The notes beneath the pieces are model-generated. The model did no database searches. It saw only the letters and a program-made list of their open reading frames with translations, and was not told the origin of the DNA. Shown piece by piece: positions 1-9,896 of a stretch of 64,000 nt of DNA. Both the position numbers and the translations under genes were made by a program. Numbering within the stretch: the first letter of the stretch is position 1; each line of letters opens with the position of its first letter. The DNA is from Glutamicibacter sp. B1 (GTDB lineage Bacteria; Actinomycetota; Actinomycetes; Actinomycetales; Micrococcaceae): the NCBI RefSeq assembly GCF_039602135.1, contig NZ_CP125942.1, positions 248,001 to 312,000 on the forward strand. Direction: 5' to 3'.

Positions 1-3
1 TCC

Positions 4-1431
4 TTACTTCTCTAGCCACTGGCTGGAAACCAGCGAACGGTAACGTTCTAAAACCTGAGGGGTTGCTTCTGCGGCAGGCGCTTCAATGGATTCCTGAACC
101 CACTGCGGGAACTGGCCGGTCAACACCCCGGCAGCCTGTCGGGCTGCACCATCGGCCACATATTCACCCGGAGCCGGAACAATGATTGGCAAGTCCAATA
201 TTTGGGCCGCAATCTGTTGCACCGCACGGGACTGCGCTCCGCCACCAACCAAGATAATGCGTTGAGCCTGCACACCTTGTGATTCCAAGGCACGCAGCCC
301 ATCAGCCAGCGAGCAGACCACCGCTTCTACGGCGCTTCGTGCCACATTGGGTGCGGTGTAATTGGCCCGGGTAATTCCGTGCAACGAACCGGTGGCATCT
401 GGCAGATTCGGGGTGCGCTCGCCGTCAAAGTAGGGCAGTAGGGTCAGGCCCTCGGAGCCCGGTTCGGCAGTCAACGCGAGGTCGTTCAGTTCTTCAAGGC
501 TTACCTGCAACAGGTTGGCGGTGGCATCAAAAACTCGGGTGGCGTTTAAGGTGCACACCAGCGGGAGATAGTTGCCAGTGGCATCGGCAAATCCGGCGAC
601 CAGCCCACTGGTGTCTGCGCTGGGAACATCGGCAACGGCGAACACTGTGCCAGAGGTGCCCAAAGACATCACCACATCTCCCACGGTGGCGCCAACACCT
701 AAACCGGCCGCAGCATTATCGCCCGCGCCGGGAGAAATCAGCGCACCAGAAGGGGTGCGGCCAATGGATTCCAGCGGGCCAGCCACGGTGGGAAGAACAG
801 GGGCGTGCCCCAAATGCTGTTCCAGAGCTGCGAGATCATAAGCGCTTTCAGTTGCGCGATAATAGCCGGTGCCCGAGGCGTCGGAGCGGTCGGTGTACAG
901 GGAGGCTAAACCTTTGGTGCCACTGCCCGGACCGTACCCGGCTAAACGCCAGGACAGCCAGTCATGCGGCAGGCAGACCGCGGCGACCTTAGCTGCGTTT
1001 TCTGGTTCGTTGTCTTTGAGCCACCGCAGCTTGGTCAGAGTGATCGAGGAGACCGGCAGGGTGCCGGTGCGGTGTGCCCAGTAGGCGGCCCCGGCCTCGC
1101 TATCGCCGTCACCGGCCTCGGCGATGATCTCGCGGGCCGCCTGCGCGCTGCGGGTATCGTTCCACAGCAGTGCAGGTCGGATCACCGTACCGGTGGCATC
1201 TAAGACCACCATGCCATGCTGTTGCCCGCCCACCGAGATCGCAGCCACATCTTCCAGACCACCTGCCTGGGTAATCGCCTCTTGTAGGGCGCTCCACCAG
1301 AACTCCGGGTCAACTTCGGTGCCCTCCGGGTGGCTGGCCCGCCCGGAGCGGATCAGCATTCCGGTGTCGGCGTCGCGGATGACCACCTTGCAGGACTGGG
1401 TGGAGGAGTCAATTCCGGCTACAAGCGTCAT
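4..1431 (-). CDS. xylB: Xylulokinase
   Basis: Phosphorylates D-xylulose to D-xylulose 5-phosphate with ATP, feeding xylose into the pentose phosphate pathway in the cytoplasm. The 475-residue product has the FGGY-kinase layout: an N-terminal [10 protein letters not shown] phosphate loop, GGQQHGMV near residue 70, [13 protein letters not shown] in the middle and a C-terminal ILVGGGAQS adenosine-binding motif. The length is normal for XylB. It lies 35 bp downstream of xylA on the same strand and is probably co-transcribed from the promoter next to the xylR operator. The start is the only good ATG that keeps the N-terminal kinase motif; the ribosome site in front is weak. Confidence 0.95.
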   Translation of the reverse strand: MTLVAGIDSSTQSCKVVIRDADTGMLIRSGRASHPEGTEVDPEFWWSALQEAITQAGGLEDVAAISVGGQQHGMVVLDATGTVIRPALLWNDTRSAQAAREIIAEAGDGDSEAGAAYWAHRTGTLPVSSITLTKLRWLKDNEPENAAKVAAVCLPHDWLSWRLAGYGPGSGTKGLASLYTDRSDASGTGYYRATESAYDLAALEQHLGHAPVLPTVAGPLESIGRTPSGALISPGAGDNAAAGLGVGATVGDVVMSLGTSGTVFAVADVPSADTSGLVAGFADATGNYLPLVCTLNATRVFDATANLLQVSLEELNDLALTAEPGSEGLTLLPYFDGERTPNLPDATGSLHGITRANYTAPNVARSAVEAVVCSLADGLRALESQGVQAQRIILVGGGAQSRAVQQIAAQILDLPIIVPAPGEYVADGAARQAAGVLTGQFPQWVQESIEAPAAEATPQVLERYRSLVSSQWLEK

Positions 1432-1466
1432 TGAATGTGGCTGCTTTCTTCGGTGAACTAGGTGTT

Positions 1467-2714
<1,248 letters not shown>

Positions 2715-2786
2715 TATGGGCGCTCATGCGCTAGAGTCAATAGAGAGCAGTCCAAAAACATTCCAGAAAATTTCCAAGGAGAGGCC

Positions 2787-4022
2787 ATGCGCCAACCAGT
2801 GACGACCGCCCGAGCCGCAACACCTTCGGCCCCGGGCAGCGTCGGCGACGTGCGCAAAGCCAACCTGGTCAGGGTCCTGTCCGTAATTGCTGCCGCAACA
2901 GAAGACCAACGATTATCCCGGGCTGATATTGCCCAACTGAGCCAACTCACCAAGGCCTCGGTCTCCAGCCTGGTCGCTGACCTGTTGGCTGCCGGACTGG
3001 TCATTGAAATTGGCGTGCACCGCGACGGGGAGCGCGGGCGGCCCTCGGTGGGGCTGATCTTAAACCCCACCCGCTGTGTCATGGGCATGGAAATCAACGT
3101 TGACTACATTGCCGCCGGCCTCGTTGACCTCAACGGCAAACTGCTGGCACATGAAATCCTGCCCCGCACCAACCACGGATCAACGGCCAGCGAAGTGCTC
3201 ACGGCGCTGGGCGAACTTAGCCAAACTCTTCAAGAAGCTGCCCGTAGCCAAGGACTCATGATCCTCGGTGGGGGATTGGCCGTTCCCGGCTTGGTTCAAG
3301 AAGACCATTTCACAGTCCTGCAGGCTCCTAACCTCGGTTGGGTGGAGCAAAACCTTGATGTGGCAGCGCTATTGCCTGAACCCAAAACCCGGTTCCGGCT
3401 CTTTAACGAAGCCAACGCCTCAGCACTGGCCCAACAGCAATTGATGGATGGCCAAGAACGAGACTTCCTCTTCATCTCAGGGGAAGTCGGCATTGGTGGC
3501 GGACTGATCATTGACGCAGAACTCTTTATCGGCCCCCAAGGGCACGCCGGTGAACTCGGCCATGTGGTGATCGAACCCGATGGCAAAAAATGTAGTTGCG
3601 GCGGTCGGGGGTGTTTGGAAACCATTGCCGGACAGGAAGCCATCTTGGCCACAGCCGGACTTGGCGATGGCACGGATAGTGCATCGCGCCAAGAACGAAT
3701 TAGCCAGCTCTACCAAGCACTGCAAAGTGGAACCGAAGTTGCCGTGAACGCAGTAGCCGAGGCCGGAAAATCCCTAGGGATTGCAGTGACCTCGGCCCTG
3801 CGCCTCTATAACGTATCCACCGTCGTCTTTGGCGGTCACTTTGCCGCGTTAGAGCAGTGGCTACGTCCTGCCATGGAATCCAGCCTCCAAGATCACGCTC
3901 CGAGTATCGCCGACCAAGCACGGTTGCTGCGCTCGCCCTTGGGGCAAACCGGAGCGTTGGTCGGAGCCGCACGTAGCGTGGTAGGGGACTTGCTGGAAGC
4001 CCCCTACCAGCTGGTGGACTAG
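2787..4022 (+). CDS. xylR: ROK-family xylose repressor
   Basis: Transcriptional repressor of the xylose genes, inferred from position and family. The 411-residue protein has an N-terminal winged helix-turn-helix (about residues 35-90, LSRADIAQLSQLTKASVSSLV) followed by a ROK/sugar-kinase-like domain with GEVGIGGG and the zinc motif CSCGGRGCLE. The frame is open 900 bp further upstream, but that part is antisense to xylA. The ATG used here follows an AAGGAGAGG ribosome site and gives the normal family length. It is divergent from xylAB across an operator, and its stop overlaps the convergent GyrI-like remnant by 4 bp. Confidence 0.9.
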   Translation: MRQPVTTARAATPSAPGSVGDVRKANLVRVLSVIAAATEDQRLSRADIAQLSQLTKASVSSLVADLLAAGLVIEIGVHRDGERGRPSVGLILNPTRCVMGMEINVDYIAAGLVDLNGKLLAHEILPRTNHGSTASEVLTALGELSQTLQEAARSQGLMILGGGLAVPGLVQEDHFTVLQAPNLGWVEQNLDVAALLPEPKTRFRLFNEANASALAQQQLMDGQERDFLFISGEVGIGGGLIIDAELFIGPQGHAGELGHVVIEPDGKKCSCGGRGCLETIAGQEAILATAGLGDGTDSASRQERISQLYQALQSGTEVAVNAVAEAGKSLGIAVTSALRLYNVSTVVFGGHFAALEQWLRPAMESSLQDHAPSIADQARLLRSPLGQTGALVGAARSVVGDLLEAPYQLVD

Positions 4023-4246
4023 GCAGCGCTGACCGGCTGCTGAAGTTCGGTCACCCAATCCGCCTGGTCGTCGGACTCAGAACGTACGTAGACCTCGCGG
4101 CAGGGGCCGGTCGGAACCAAGCCACGGGCCAAGACTTCCTCGTGCAATGCCTGCCAGCTTTCATGGATGGTATCCATGGCTCCAAGGTGCACCCCACAGA
4201 TCGCTTCGGGTACTGCGGGAAGCTCGATAATTTCTATATTTTCCAT
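4019..4246 (-). pseudogene. GyrI-like effector-binding domain, C-terminal remnant
   Basis: The 75 residues match the second half of a GyrI-like (AraC effector-binding) small-molecule domain: ESWQALHEEVLARGLVPTGPCREVYV followed by DWVTELQQPV, with the family's final Glu preserved. Such domains normally span about 150 residues and often sit behind a MerR or AraC DNA-binding domain. Both the first half and any DNA-binding domain are missing, and IS110 debris begins about 250 bp upstream. The likely explanation is truncation by the insertion. The upstream continuation of the frame (to 4402) shows no family resemblance. A short expressed protein cannot be excluded because the ATG fits, but the ribosome site is poor. 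Confidence 0.55.
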
Positions 4247-4499
4247 TCCCGGAGCGCTAATGGTGCATCCTAGCAATGACCTCAATGCAGTCCTCGATTC
4301 CGTTGTATTGCGTGATGGGTGAGACAAGGTTTTAGGCCAACAAGGCTTGTGCGACTCTGCCGAAGAGTGGACCGATGTGGCCAGTATTTTCAGGTTGATC
4401 ATCGGCTGTAAATCTGGCTTTGACTAGATGCAATGATAGCAGTGGCTGCAGAGCTAGGCAATGATAACCGCGGCCATCCTGGTTACGAACCTTGGTATG

Positions 4500-5319
4500 G
4501 TACAGGGGTCACGTATAGAGGGTGATCCTCCACTAAAGTTTCAAATTTCTTGGCCATGCGCGCGCTGGGCGTGCAATTAGATCAGTTGCCGGGACAAAAC
4601 GGAATGATTAAAACGGTGGCATCGGTGCCGACCACGACGATGGTGCGCTCATCTAGGGCGTCAAGGATGGCTGAGGCCCACTCGGTGTATCGGCGAGCAC
4701 CGTGCTTCTTGAGCCCCGCATCGATCCAGCCTCTGCCGGCATGCTTCATCGCAGCTAGATGAGGCAGACGGCAAGGACTACGAACACGGTGTCATAGTCT
4801 AGTCAGTGGCCTAGGACTCGCTCCAAGGAAGAGCGGATCTAGGTGAATAACCCGCGGATTCTGTTGCTGGTTTGCATGATCTGGCGGTCTCGGTCTAGCT
4901 CAAAGTCTGTGAGTTTTCCCAGAGCGGCTTTGTCCTTATCTGAGGTTAGGATGCTGTGCAACGTGTGCGGCAAGTTGCGGGCCGCGTCAGCGATGATGAA
5001 TGCATCCCTTTCCTGTGTTTTCGCCGTTCCAGGATACATATCTGCGATACGTCGCATCGAAATTCCGGGCAGGTAAGCCACCGGGGTATCGAGGTGCTGG
5101 ACGAAGGCAACAGCCAGCGCATCGATAGTGGATGGCTAATCCACGACGACTAGCACCGTACCTTTCGCGATGAGGTTCTGGTAGACCGAGACCAGTTTGT
5201 CTTCGTCTTAGGGCAGGGTCTTGTTCAAGATTCTGGTGCCGTCTTTGGTGACGGCGCAGGCCCAGTGGTCTTTTTCCCACGTCGAGTCTAAGGAAAATGG
5301 CTGCTTCTGAAGTGATCAT
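4500..5319 (-). pseudogene. IS110-family transposase remnant 1
   Basis: The N-terminal piece begins with MITSEAAIFLRLDVG behind an AAAGGAGCAC ribosome site. A second frame (4839-5081) carries the unmistakable IS110 stretches MRRIADMYPGTAKTQERDAF and IIADAARNLPHTLHSI, ending in TSNRIRGLFT. A third stretch below 4838 continues with KKHGARRYTEWA-like sequence. Several frameshifts and stops separate the pieces, and the C-terminal catalytic-serine region is missing next to the GyrI remnant. The element is dead. Confidence 0.75.
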
Positions 5320-5777
5320 GACTAGTGCTCCTTTGAACTAGTTCCTGTCCAAAGTCGAGCAACCGCAGGTAGCAAAGGCTTACATCCACGTTATGACAGG
5401 CGTCCATTTTCGGCGTCGCGCCACGAATAACAATTGCCTCGCTGCCATCCCATCCACGGTGGCAACACCCCTGTGAGTATTGAAGTGGCTGGTCTGCGAC
5501 TAGCGGGCAGGGTAGGTTCTGGTTAACTCGTCTCGACTGTGACTCAACACCCCTCGGCGATCTTGCGGCCTTGGATCCGAATCGTCCAGTCGCTACAGAG
5601 GGACCAGCGCCGACCTTGTCCGCTTCGATGGCTTGATTAGAAGATTGCCCGATACAGGTGTTGTGGCTCATCACAGGAAAGCCTCGCGAGTGAACATCGC
5701 CGGCTTATCGGCCCATCTGAACGCAGCGGGTAGGAGCGAAAAGTTTTCCTAATTCTCTTGCTGGCGGTAAACGTGCG
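5320..5777. other. Non-coding debris between two IS110 remnants
   Basis: No supported gene was found. A 128-codon open frame on the minus strand (5288-5674) has no family resemblance and biased composition. The stretch probably combines the leader of the minus-strand IS110 with the decayed start of the plus-strand IS110. No clear terminal inverted repeat was found, as expected for this family. Confidence 0.4.
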
Positions 5778-6659
5778 ATGACGTGGGTCAATCGAAGAGC
5801 TCAGGATGAAATCCGCGTACTTTGGGTTGTCGAGGGCATCAGTAGCTTTGGGGTATTCTTAGCCGGTTCGGTGTCCAAGAGTGGCTATCGTATGATAGAA
5901 GCGCCTCGCAGGTATGCCCCTGCGGCCTTACCGTTTATGGAGCCTGAACTGAGGAATCCGAGGCAAGGCGATGGAATTCGGACAGCATTGAATGTTCTGA
6001 CCGGGGCACGAAAACAGATGATTCTGGAACGGACGTCAAAAATCAATGTGCTCACTGCTCTCTTGTGGATCGTTGGATTTGGGAATCGATGCACGGACAC
6101 CACTGAGTGAACCACAGATCGTCAAGGTTTCTTCATGGCGTGGGCGCGTTGAAGGGATCGATTTGTCATTGCTCGTGCTGAGGCTGAACGGATGGCGAAA
6201 CATGTGCTCGAGCTCAATGCTGATCTCAAAGATAACTACGAGAAGATCACGGAACTGATCGAATCAAGTACTGCTGCTCCACTACTTGAGGTTACCGGTG
6301 CCGGACCTGTGATTGAAGCAGTCGTTTGTGGCGGATGGGCGCACCTTGGCCGGGTGCGTACCGAAGCCGCATTTGCCGCGTTGGCTGGTGTTGATCTTAT
6401 TACTGCTTCATCTGGCGATGTTGAGCGACTTCGATTGAATCGTGGTGGTGGTCCTCGGCTGAACAGCGCCTTGCATATGGCTACTATCGTGAGAACGATT
6501 CACGATCCAGACACTCGTACTTATGCAGAACGGAGAAAGTCTGAAGGCAAATCGTCGCGTGAAGTTCGGAGAATTCTGAAAAGGTACTTCGCCAGGCCCC
6601 TGTATCGCTTACTAATCGCATCTCACTCATTGCCGGACGGCCCAATTTCGGCTTGTTGA
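5778..6659 (+). pseudogene. IS110-family transposase remnant 2
   Basis: Different frames carry successive parts of an IS110-type transposase. The first piece has VLWVVEGISSFG, SGYRMIEAPRR and a short PFMEPELRNPRQGDGIRTAL segment (DEDD domain, with an internal deletion). The second has LGIDARTPLS-like sequence. The third (6192-6659) has the Transposase_20 domain with LEVTGAGPVIEAV, FAALAGVDLITASSG and LNRGGGPRLNSALHMATIVR. It belongs to a different IS110 lineage from the neighbouring remnant and lies on the opposite strand. At least two frameshifts make it inactive. Confidence 0.75.
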
Positions 6660-6899
6660 GAGACATAGAAAATTGGGATCATTGGTTAGACAGGAGCAAG
6701 ACGCAATACCGAGGCTGGGCGGCCCACAGTCTTTATGATCCTCTTTTAGAGATTGTCAAAGAGATAAAGGGGCGGATACTGGTTGGAGTTGTTTCTGCAT
6801 GTAGCTCATGATAGCCAGAAGCTCCCGCGTGGTGGATCGGCTATGATTGTCGCAGTCAGCGAGCCATGCTCGAATAACGCGAGCACCCGAGGGGGAATC

Positions 6900-7469
6900 A
6901 TGGAGGACCAGGTGTTTTCCGGCATGTTCAGCTTGGCATCCTCGGATCCAGAAGGACACCTGATCAACCCTGCCGGATTGAAGCCTGAGGATCTGACTCA
7001 GATTGATCAGATCATGCAAGAGCTCTCCCGCATGCGCGGCATTGAGCGCAAGATCATGCGCAGTACTCAGCGTTTTATGAACCTGAATGAGACGGATATG
7101 CGAGCTATCCGTAAGGTGATCTCCTCGACCTATGCGGGTAAAGCAGTCACGGCAGGCGAACTTGCCCGCTACCTAGGAATATCCAGCGCTTCGGTGACCA
7201 AGATGCTCGACCGGTTGGAGGCAGGCAAGCACGTCATTCGAAAGCCACATCCCACCGACCGCCGTTCCCAGTGTGTTGAGGTCACCGAAGAAACCCATCA
7301 GGCAGCCCGGGAGCAGGTCGGACGTCATCACGCTCAACGCTTTGAGGTTCTGCGTTCGTTCAGCCAAAGTGAACGGGAGATAATCATCCGATTCCTCTCC
7401 GGCACCTCGCAGGCGATGGAAGCCAGTTTGGATTCGGCCTCGCAGAACAACGAATCTTCAGGCAGCTAG
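6900..7469 (+). CDS. MarR-family transcriptional regulator
   Basis: The 189-residue DNA-binding protein has a winged helix-turn-helix: VTAGELARYLGISSASVTKMLDRLEAGKHVIRK followed by the wing PTDRRSQCVEVTE at about residues 80-125. The start was placed at 6900 because GAGGGGG lies six bases upstream; an ATG 57 bp further up lacks a ribosome site. The stop overlaps the convergent photolyase/DUF2867 fusion by 4 bp. In related actinobacteria, MarR regulators sit beside carotenoid genes and a photolyase, so this may be an orphaned carotenoid-locus regulator. A perfect palindrome in front of the ferrochelatase gene (8722-8738) is a possible target; neither link is proven. Confidence 0.85.
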   Translation: MEDQVFSGMFSLASSDPEGHLINPAGLKPEDLTQIDQIMQELSRMRGIERKIMRSTQRFMNLNETDMRAIRKVISSTYAGKAVTAGELARYLGISSASVTKMLDRLEAGKHVIRKPHPTDRRSQCVEVTEETHQAAREQVGRHHAQRFEVLRSFSQSEREIIIRFLSGTSQAMEASLDSASQNNESSGS

Positions 7470-8560
7470 GACTGGACGGCTTCCGCCTGGCGAATGATAT
7501 TTCGGATCATCCCAGTAAATACCAAACCATGGAACGGGTAGACAGCCCACCAATAACAGCGTCCAAGCAGCCCCTCGGGAAAGAACACTGCCCTTTGGAT
7601 TAGCTCAATTTTGCCTTCCGGGATCTTGCTTACTTTGAATTCAAGCCAGGCTTGTCCGGGCACCCGCATTTCTGCGCGAAGCCTTAACAGTGAGTTGGAT
7701 TCAAGCGCTTCCACCCTCCACCAGTCGACAACGTCCCCTAGGGAGAGCTGGCTGCGGGACCGCCGCCCACGGCGAAGTCCCACTCCGCCGCTGACCTTAT
7801 CCATTAGTCCACGCAGTTTCCACAACAACGGCCATCCAAAATAGCCTGTCTCACCGCCGATTCTACGAACCACGGTATTGACCTGTTCTGCCGAAGCAAT
7901 AAGCAGCTCTAGACGATCGTAAACTGCATTCTCGCCAGGCTCCCAGGCTTCTTCCAAACCACGTGCCCAATTCGGTGAATGTGGAAGCAGCTGCCAAGAC
8001 GCCAGATCCTCACTGGCCGGCAGATTCCCCTGCGGGTAACTCTGCGCCTCAGGTGCTGGCAGTGGTTTGCGGATGTTCTGCTCAAGAAGGCGGTTATAGA
8101 ACGGGGTAAACACCTTGTAGCCAGTTCCACCGACGGTTTGTATTTCCCACGGTTCTTTGAGCAGAAAGCCGCAGTAGCTATGTGCCTGAATCCCACTCTC
8201 ACCCATTTGTTCTTTGATTCGAGCATCGACTGCTATTTCCGAAGGCGAGTAGCGACGGTTCCAACGGACCGAAGAAATAGAGGCTTCCTTTTGAAGCTTC
8301 CGGAAAACCTATTGAGGATCTCCTGAGCGCAGTATCAGCGGGACACCGAGCTCCCGCAACTGAGCCGCCATAGATTTCAATGCATGGTGCAGCCACCATT
8401 TTGCAGCGCCCCCAAGTTCGCGGATTCCCGCTGACTCTGTATCGAGAATGTAGAGGGCCCAAGCCTCCCCCTGTTTCATTCCTTCAAATAAAGCCGGGTT
8501 GTCGTTGATTCGAAGATCGTCACGAAGCCAGACTAGTTCTACGGGAGATGCAGATTGCAT
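7466..8560 (-). pseudogene. phr: Deoxyribodipyrimidine photolyase fused by deletion to a DUF2867 tail
   Basis: One continuous 364-codon frame is broken only by a TAG at 8309-8311 (codon 84). Before and after this stop the sequence is a photolyase N-terminal antenna-binding domain: VELVWLRDDLRINDNPAL, then SVRWNRRYSP, GFLLKEPWEIQT and KVFTPFYNRLLEQ. Near 7925 the frame runs without interruption into the C-terminal half of a DUF2867 protein (RIGGETGYFGWPLLWKLRGL, ending GLLGRCYWWAVYPFHGLVFTGM). The FAD-binding half of the photolyase and the front of the DUF2867 gene are absent. This fits an in-frame deletion followed by, or preceded by, a nonsense mutation. The DUF2867 part could in principle still be translated from an internal start such as 8206, but its fold is incomplete. 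Confidence 0.85.
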
Positions 8561-8721
8561 AGGTGAAGCACTTCCTTTTCAACTACCAAGCCGTCCACCA
8601 GTTCGGTGCTTGGAATATGAACTTTTCTACCAATGAGAAGCGTTGCACTGGATAAACCTGATCATTAGCAGTGAACTGAGAACGCAATGAATTTATCTAG
8701 CTAGGCTAGCATTAAGCTAGT

Positions 8722-8738
8722 CTAAGATTAGATCTTAG
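8722..8738. promoter_or_regulatory. Palindrome upstream of the ferrochelatase gene
   Basis: A perfect inverted repeat, CTAAGAT-TAG-ATCTTAG, lies 36 bp upstream of the ferrochelatase start. It is preceded by a run of CTAG-containing repeats (8697-8720, CTAGCTAGGCTAGC and GCTAG). It is a plausible dimeric repressor site; the nearby MarR protein or an iron or haem regulator are candidates. Confidence 0.5.
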
Positions 8739-8774
8739 TAGTGCCCTACCCAAACAAAAACTCAAGGATGCGAC

Positions 8775-9896
8775 GTGAACGTAGATCTCTCACCGTTCGA
8801 TGCGATGATTCTGATGTCCTTCGGAGGCCCGGAACAAGAGGCAGATGTGTTGCCCTTCCTCCAAAATGTGACAGCCGGCCGCGGAATTCCTGACGAGCGG
8901 CTCAAAGAAGTCGGGGAGCACTACTACCAATTTGGTGGCCGCTCTCCCATTAATGAACAAAATAAAAGCCTGCTGGAAGCATTGCGTCGCGAGCTGGAGC
9001 TCCGAGGAATCACTACTCCGCTGTTCTGGGGCAATCGCAATTGGAAACCATTTCTTACCGATGCAGTGCGCAATGAACATCAGCGCTCAGGAGCTCAGAA
9101 GTTCCTGGCTATCGATACTTCGGCATATTCCTCGTATTCTTCATGCCGTCAGTACCGCGAGGATTTCGCAACAGCTCAGACTCAGCTGTTCGCAGAAGGC
9201 ATCCACGTTGAGTTCGATAAAGTCCGCCAATATTACAATCATCCGGGATTTGCTCAGGCACAGCTTGACTGCGTCCGTGAAGCCTTAGAAAAGTATCGCT
9301 CGCAGGCAGGTTCTTTGAACCCCAGTGCATTCCGCATACTGTACGTCACCCACTCCATCCCCAGCGCGATGCAGCAAAACTCCGAACGCCACACCAACGG
9401 CTACCAGGCGCAGCACGAAGAACTGATTGACTGGATCGGCACACAGCTGGAACCGGTCTATGGCTCGTTTAGAAGCGAGCTAGTTTATTGTTCCCGCTCC
9501 GGGTCGCCACGAACCCCCTGGTTGGAACCGGACATCAACGATCGTTTGAGGGAACTGTCCCAGGATGGAGTTGACGGGGTTGTCGTCGTTCCCATCGGCT
9601 TCGTTTCAGACCATATGGAGGTCAAATACGACCTCGACACTGAAGCATTCCAAACGGCCAAAGATCTACAGATGAACTTTGTACGCGCAGCCACGGTGGG
9701 AACTCACCCTAAATTCGTTTCAGGGCTCATCGACCTAGCTCTAGAACGCGCAGCACAGGTACGTAACAGCGTAGAACGAATCGAGGAAGCAGTAGTAATT
9801 GGCAGCGCGCTCTCCTCAGGCAGCGGCGCCTGCTCGCGCAACTGCTGTGAGGGCGGCAGGAAGGTGCCCACGCAGCCGAATTGGCCTACTTGCTGA
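8775..9896 (+). CDS. cpfC: Coproporphyrin ferrochelatase
   Basis: Inserts ferrous iron into coproporphyrin III in the coproporphyrin-dependent haem pathway of actinobacteria (older name hemH). The 373-residue protein has LMSFGGPE, GGRSPINEQN, VTHSIPSAM with the catalytic His193, and FVSDHMEVKYDLD. Cys124 (SSCRQYRED) and the C-terminal cluster Cys353/357/358 (ACSRNCCE) sit where the [2Fe-2S] ligands of actinobacterial ferrochelatases lie. The start is GTG at 8775, after AAGGATG. The last 15 residues are unlike the family and may be a slightly changed end. No other haem gene lies nearby. Confidence 0.92.
   Translation: MNVDLSPFDAMILMSFGGPEQEADVLPFLQNVTAGRGIPDERLKEVGEHYYQFGGRSPINEQNKSLLEALRRELELRGITTPLFWGNRNWKPFLTDAVRNEHQRSGAQKFLAIDTSAYSSYSSCRQYREDFATAQTQLFAEGIHVEFDKVRQYYNHPGFAQAQLDCVREALEKYRSQAGSLNPSAFRILYVTHSIPSAMQQNSERHTNGYQAQHEELIDWIGTQLEPVYGSFRSELVYCSRSGSPRTPWLEPDINDRLRELSQDGVDGVVVVPIGFVSDHMEVKYDLDTEAFQTAKDLQMNFVRAATVGTHPKFVSGLIDLALERAAQVRNSVERIEEAVVIGSALSSGSGACSRNCCEGGRKVPTQPNWPTC

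Noticed and set aside
5288..5674. 128-codon minus-strand frame between the IS110 remnants
   Set aside because: No motif, odd composition; it merely contains the leader of the IS110 remnant.
7353..7374. GTTCA-N7-TGAAC inside the MarR gene
   Set aside because: It is intragenic with the wrong spacer length, so it was not counted as a copy of the island operator.
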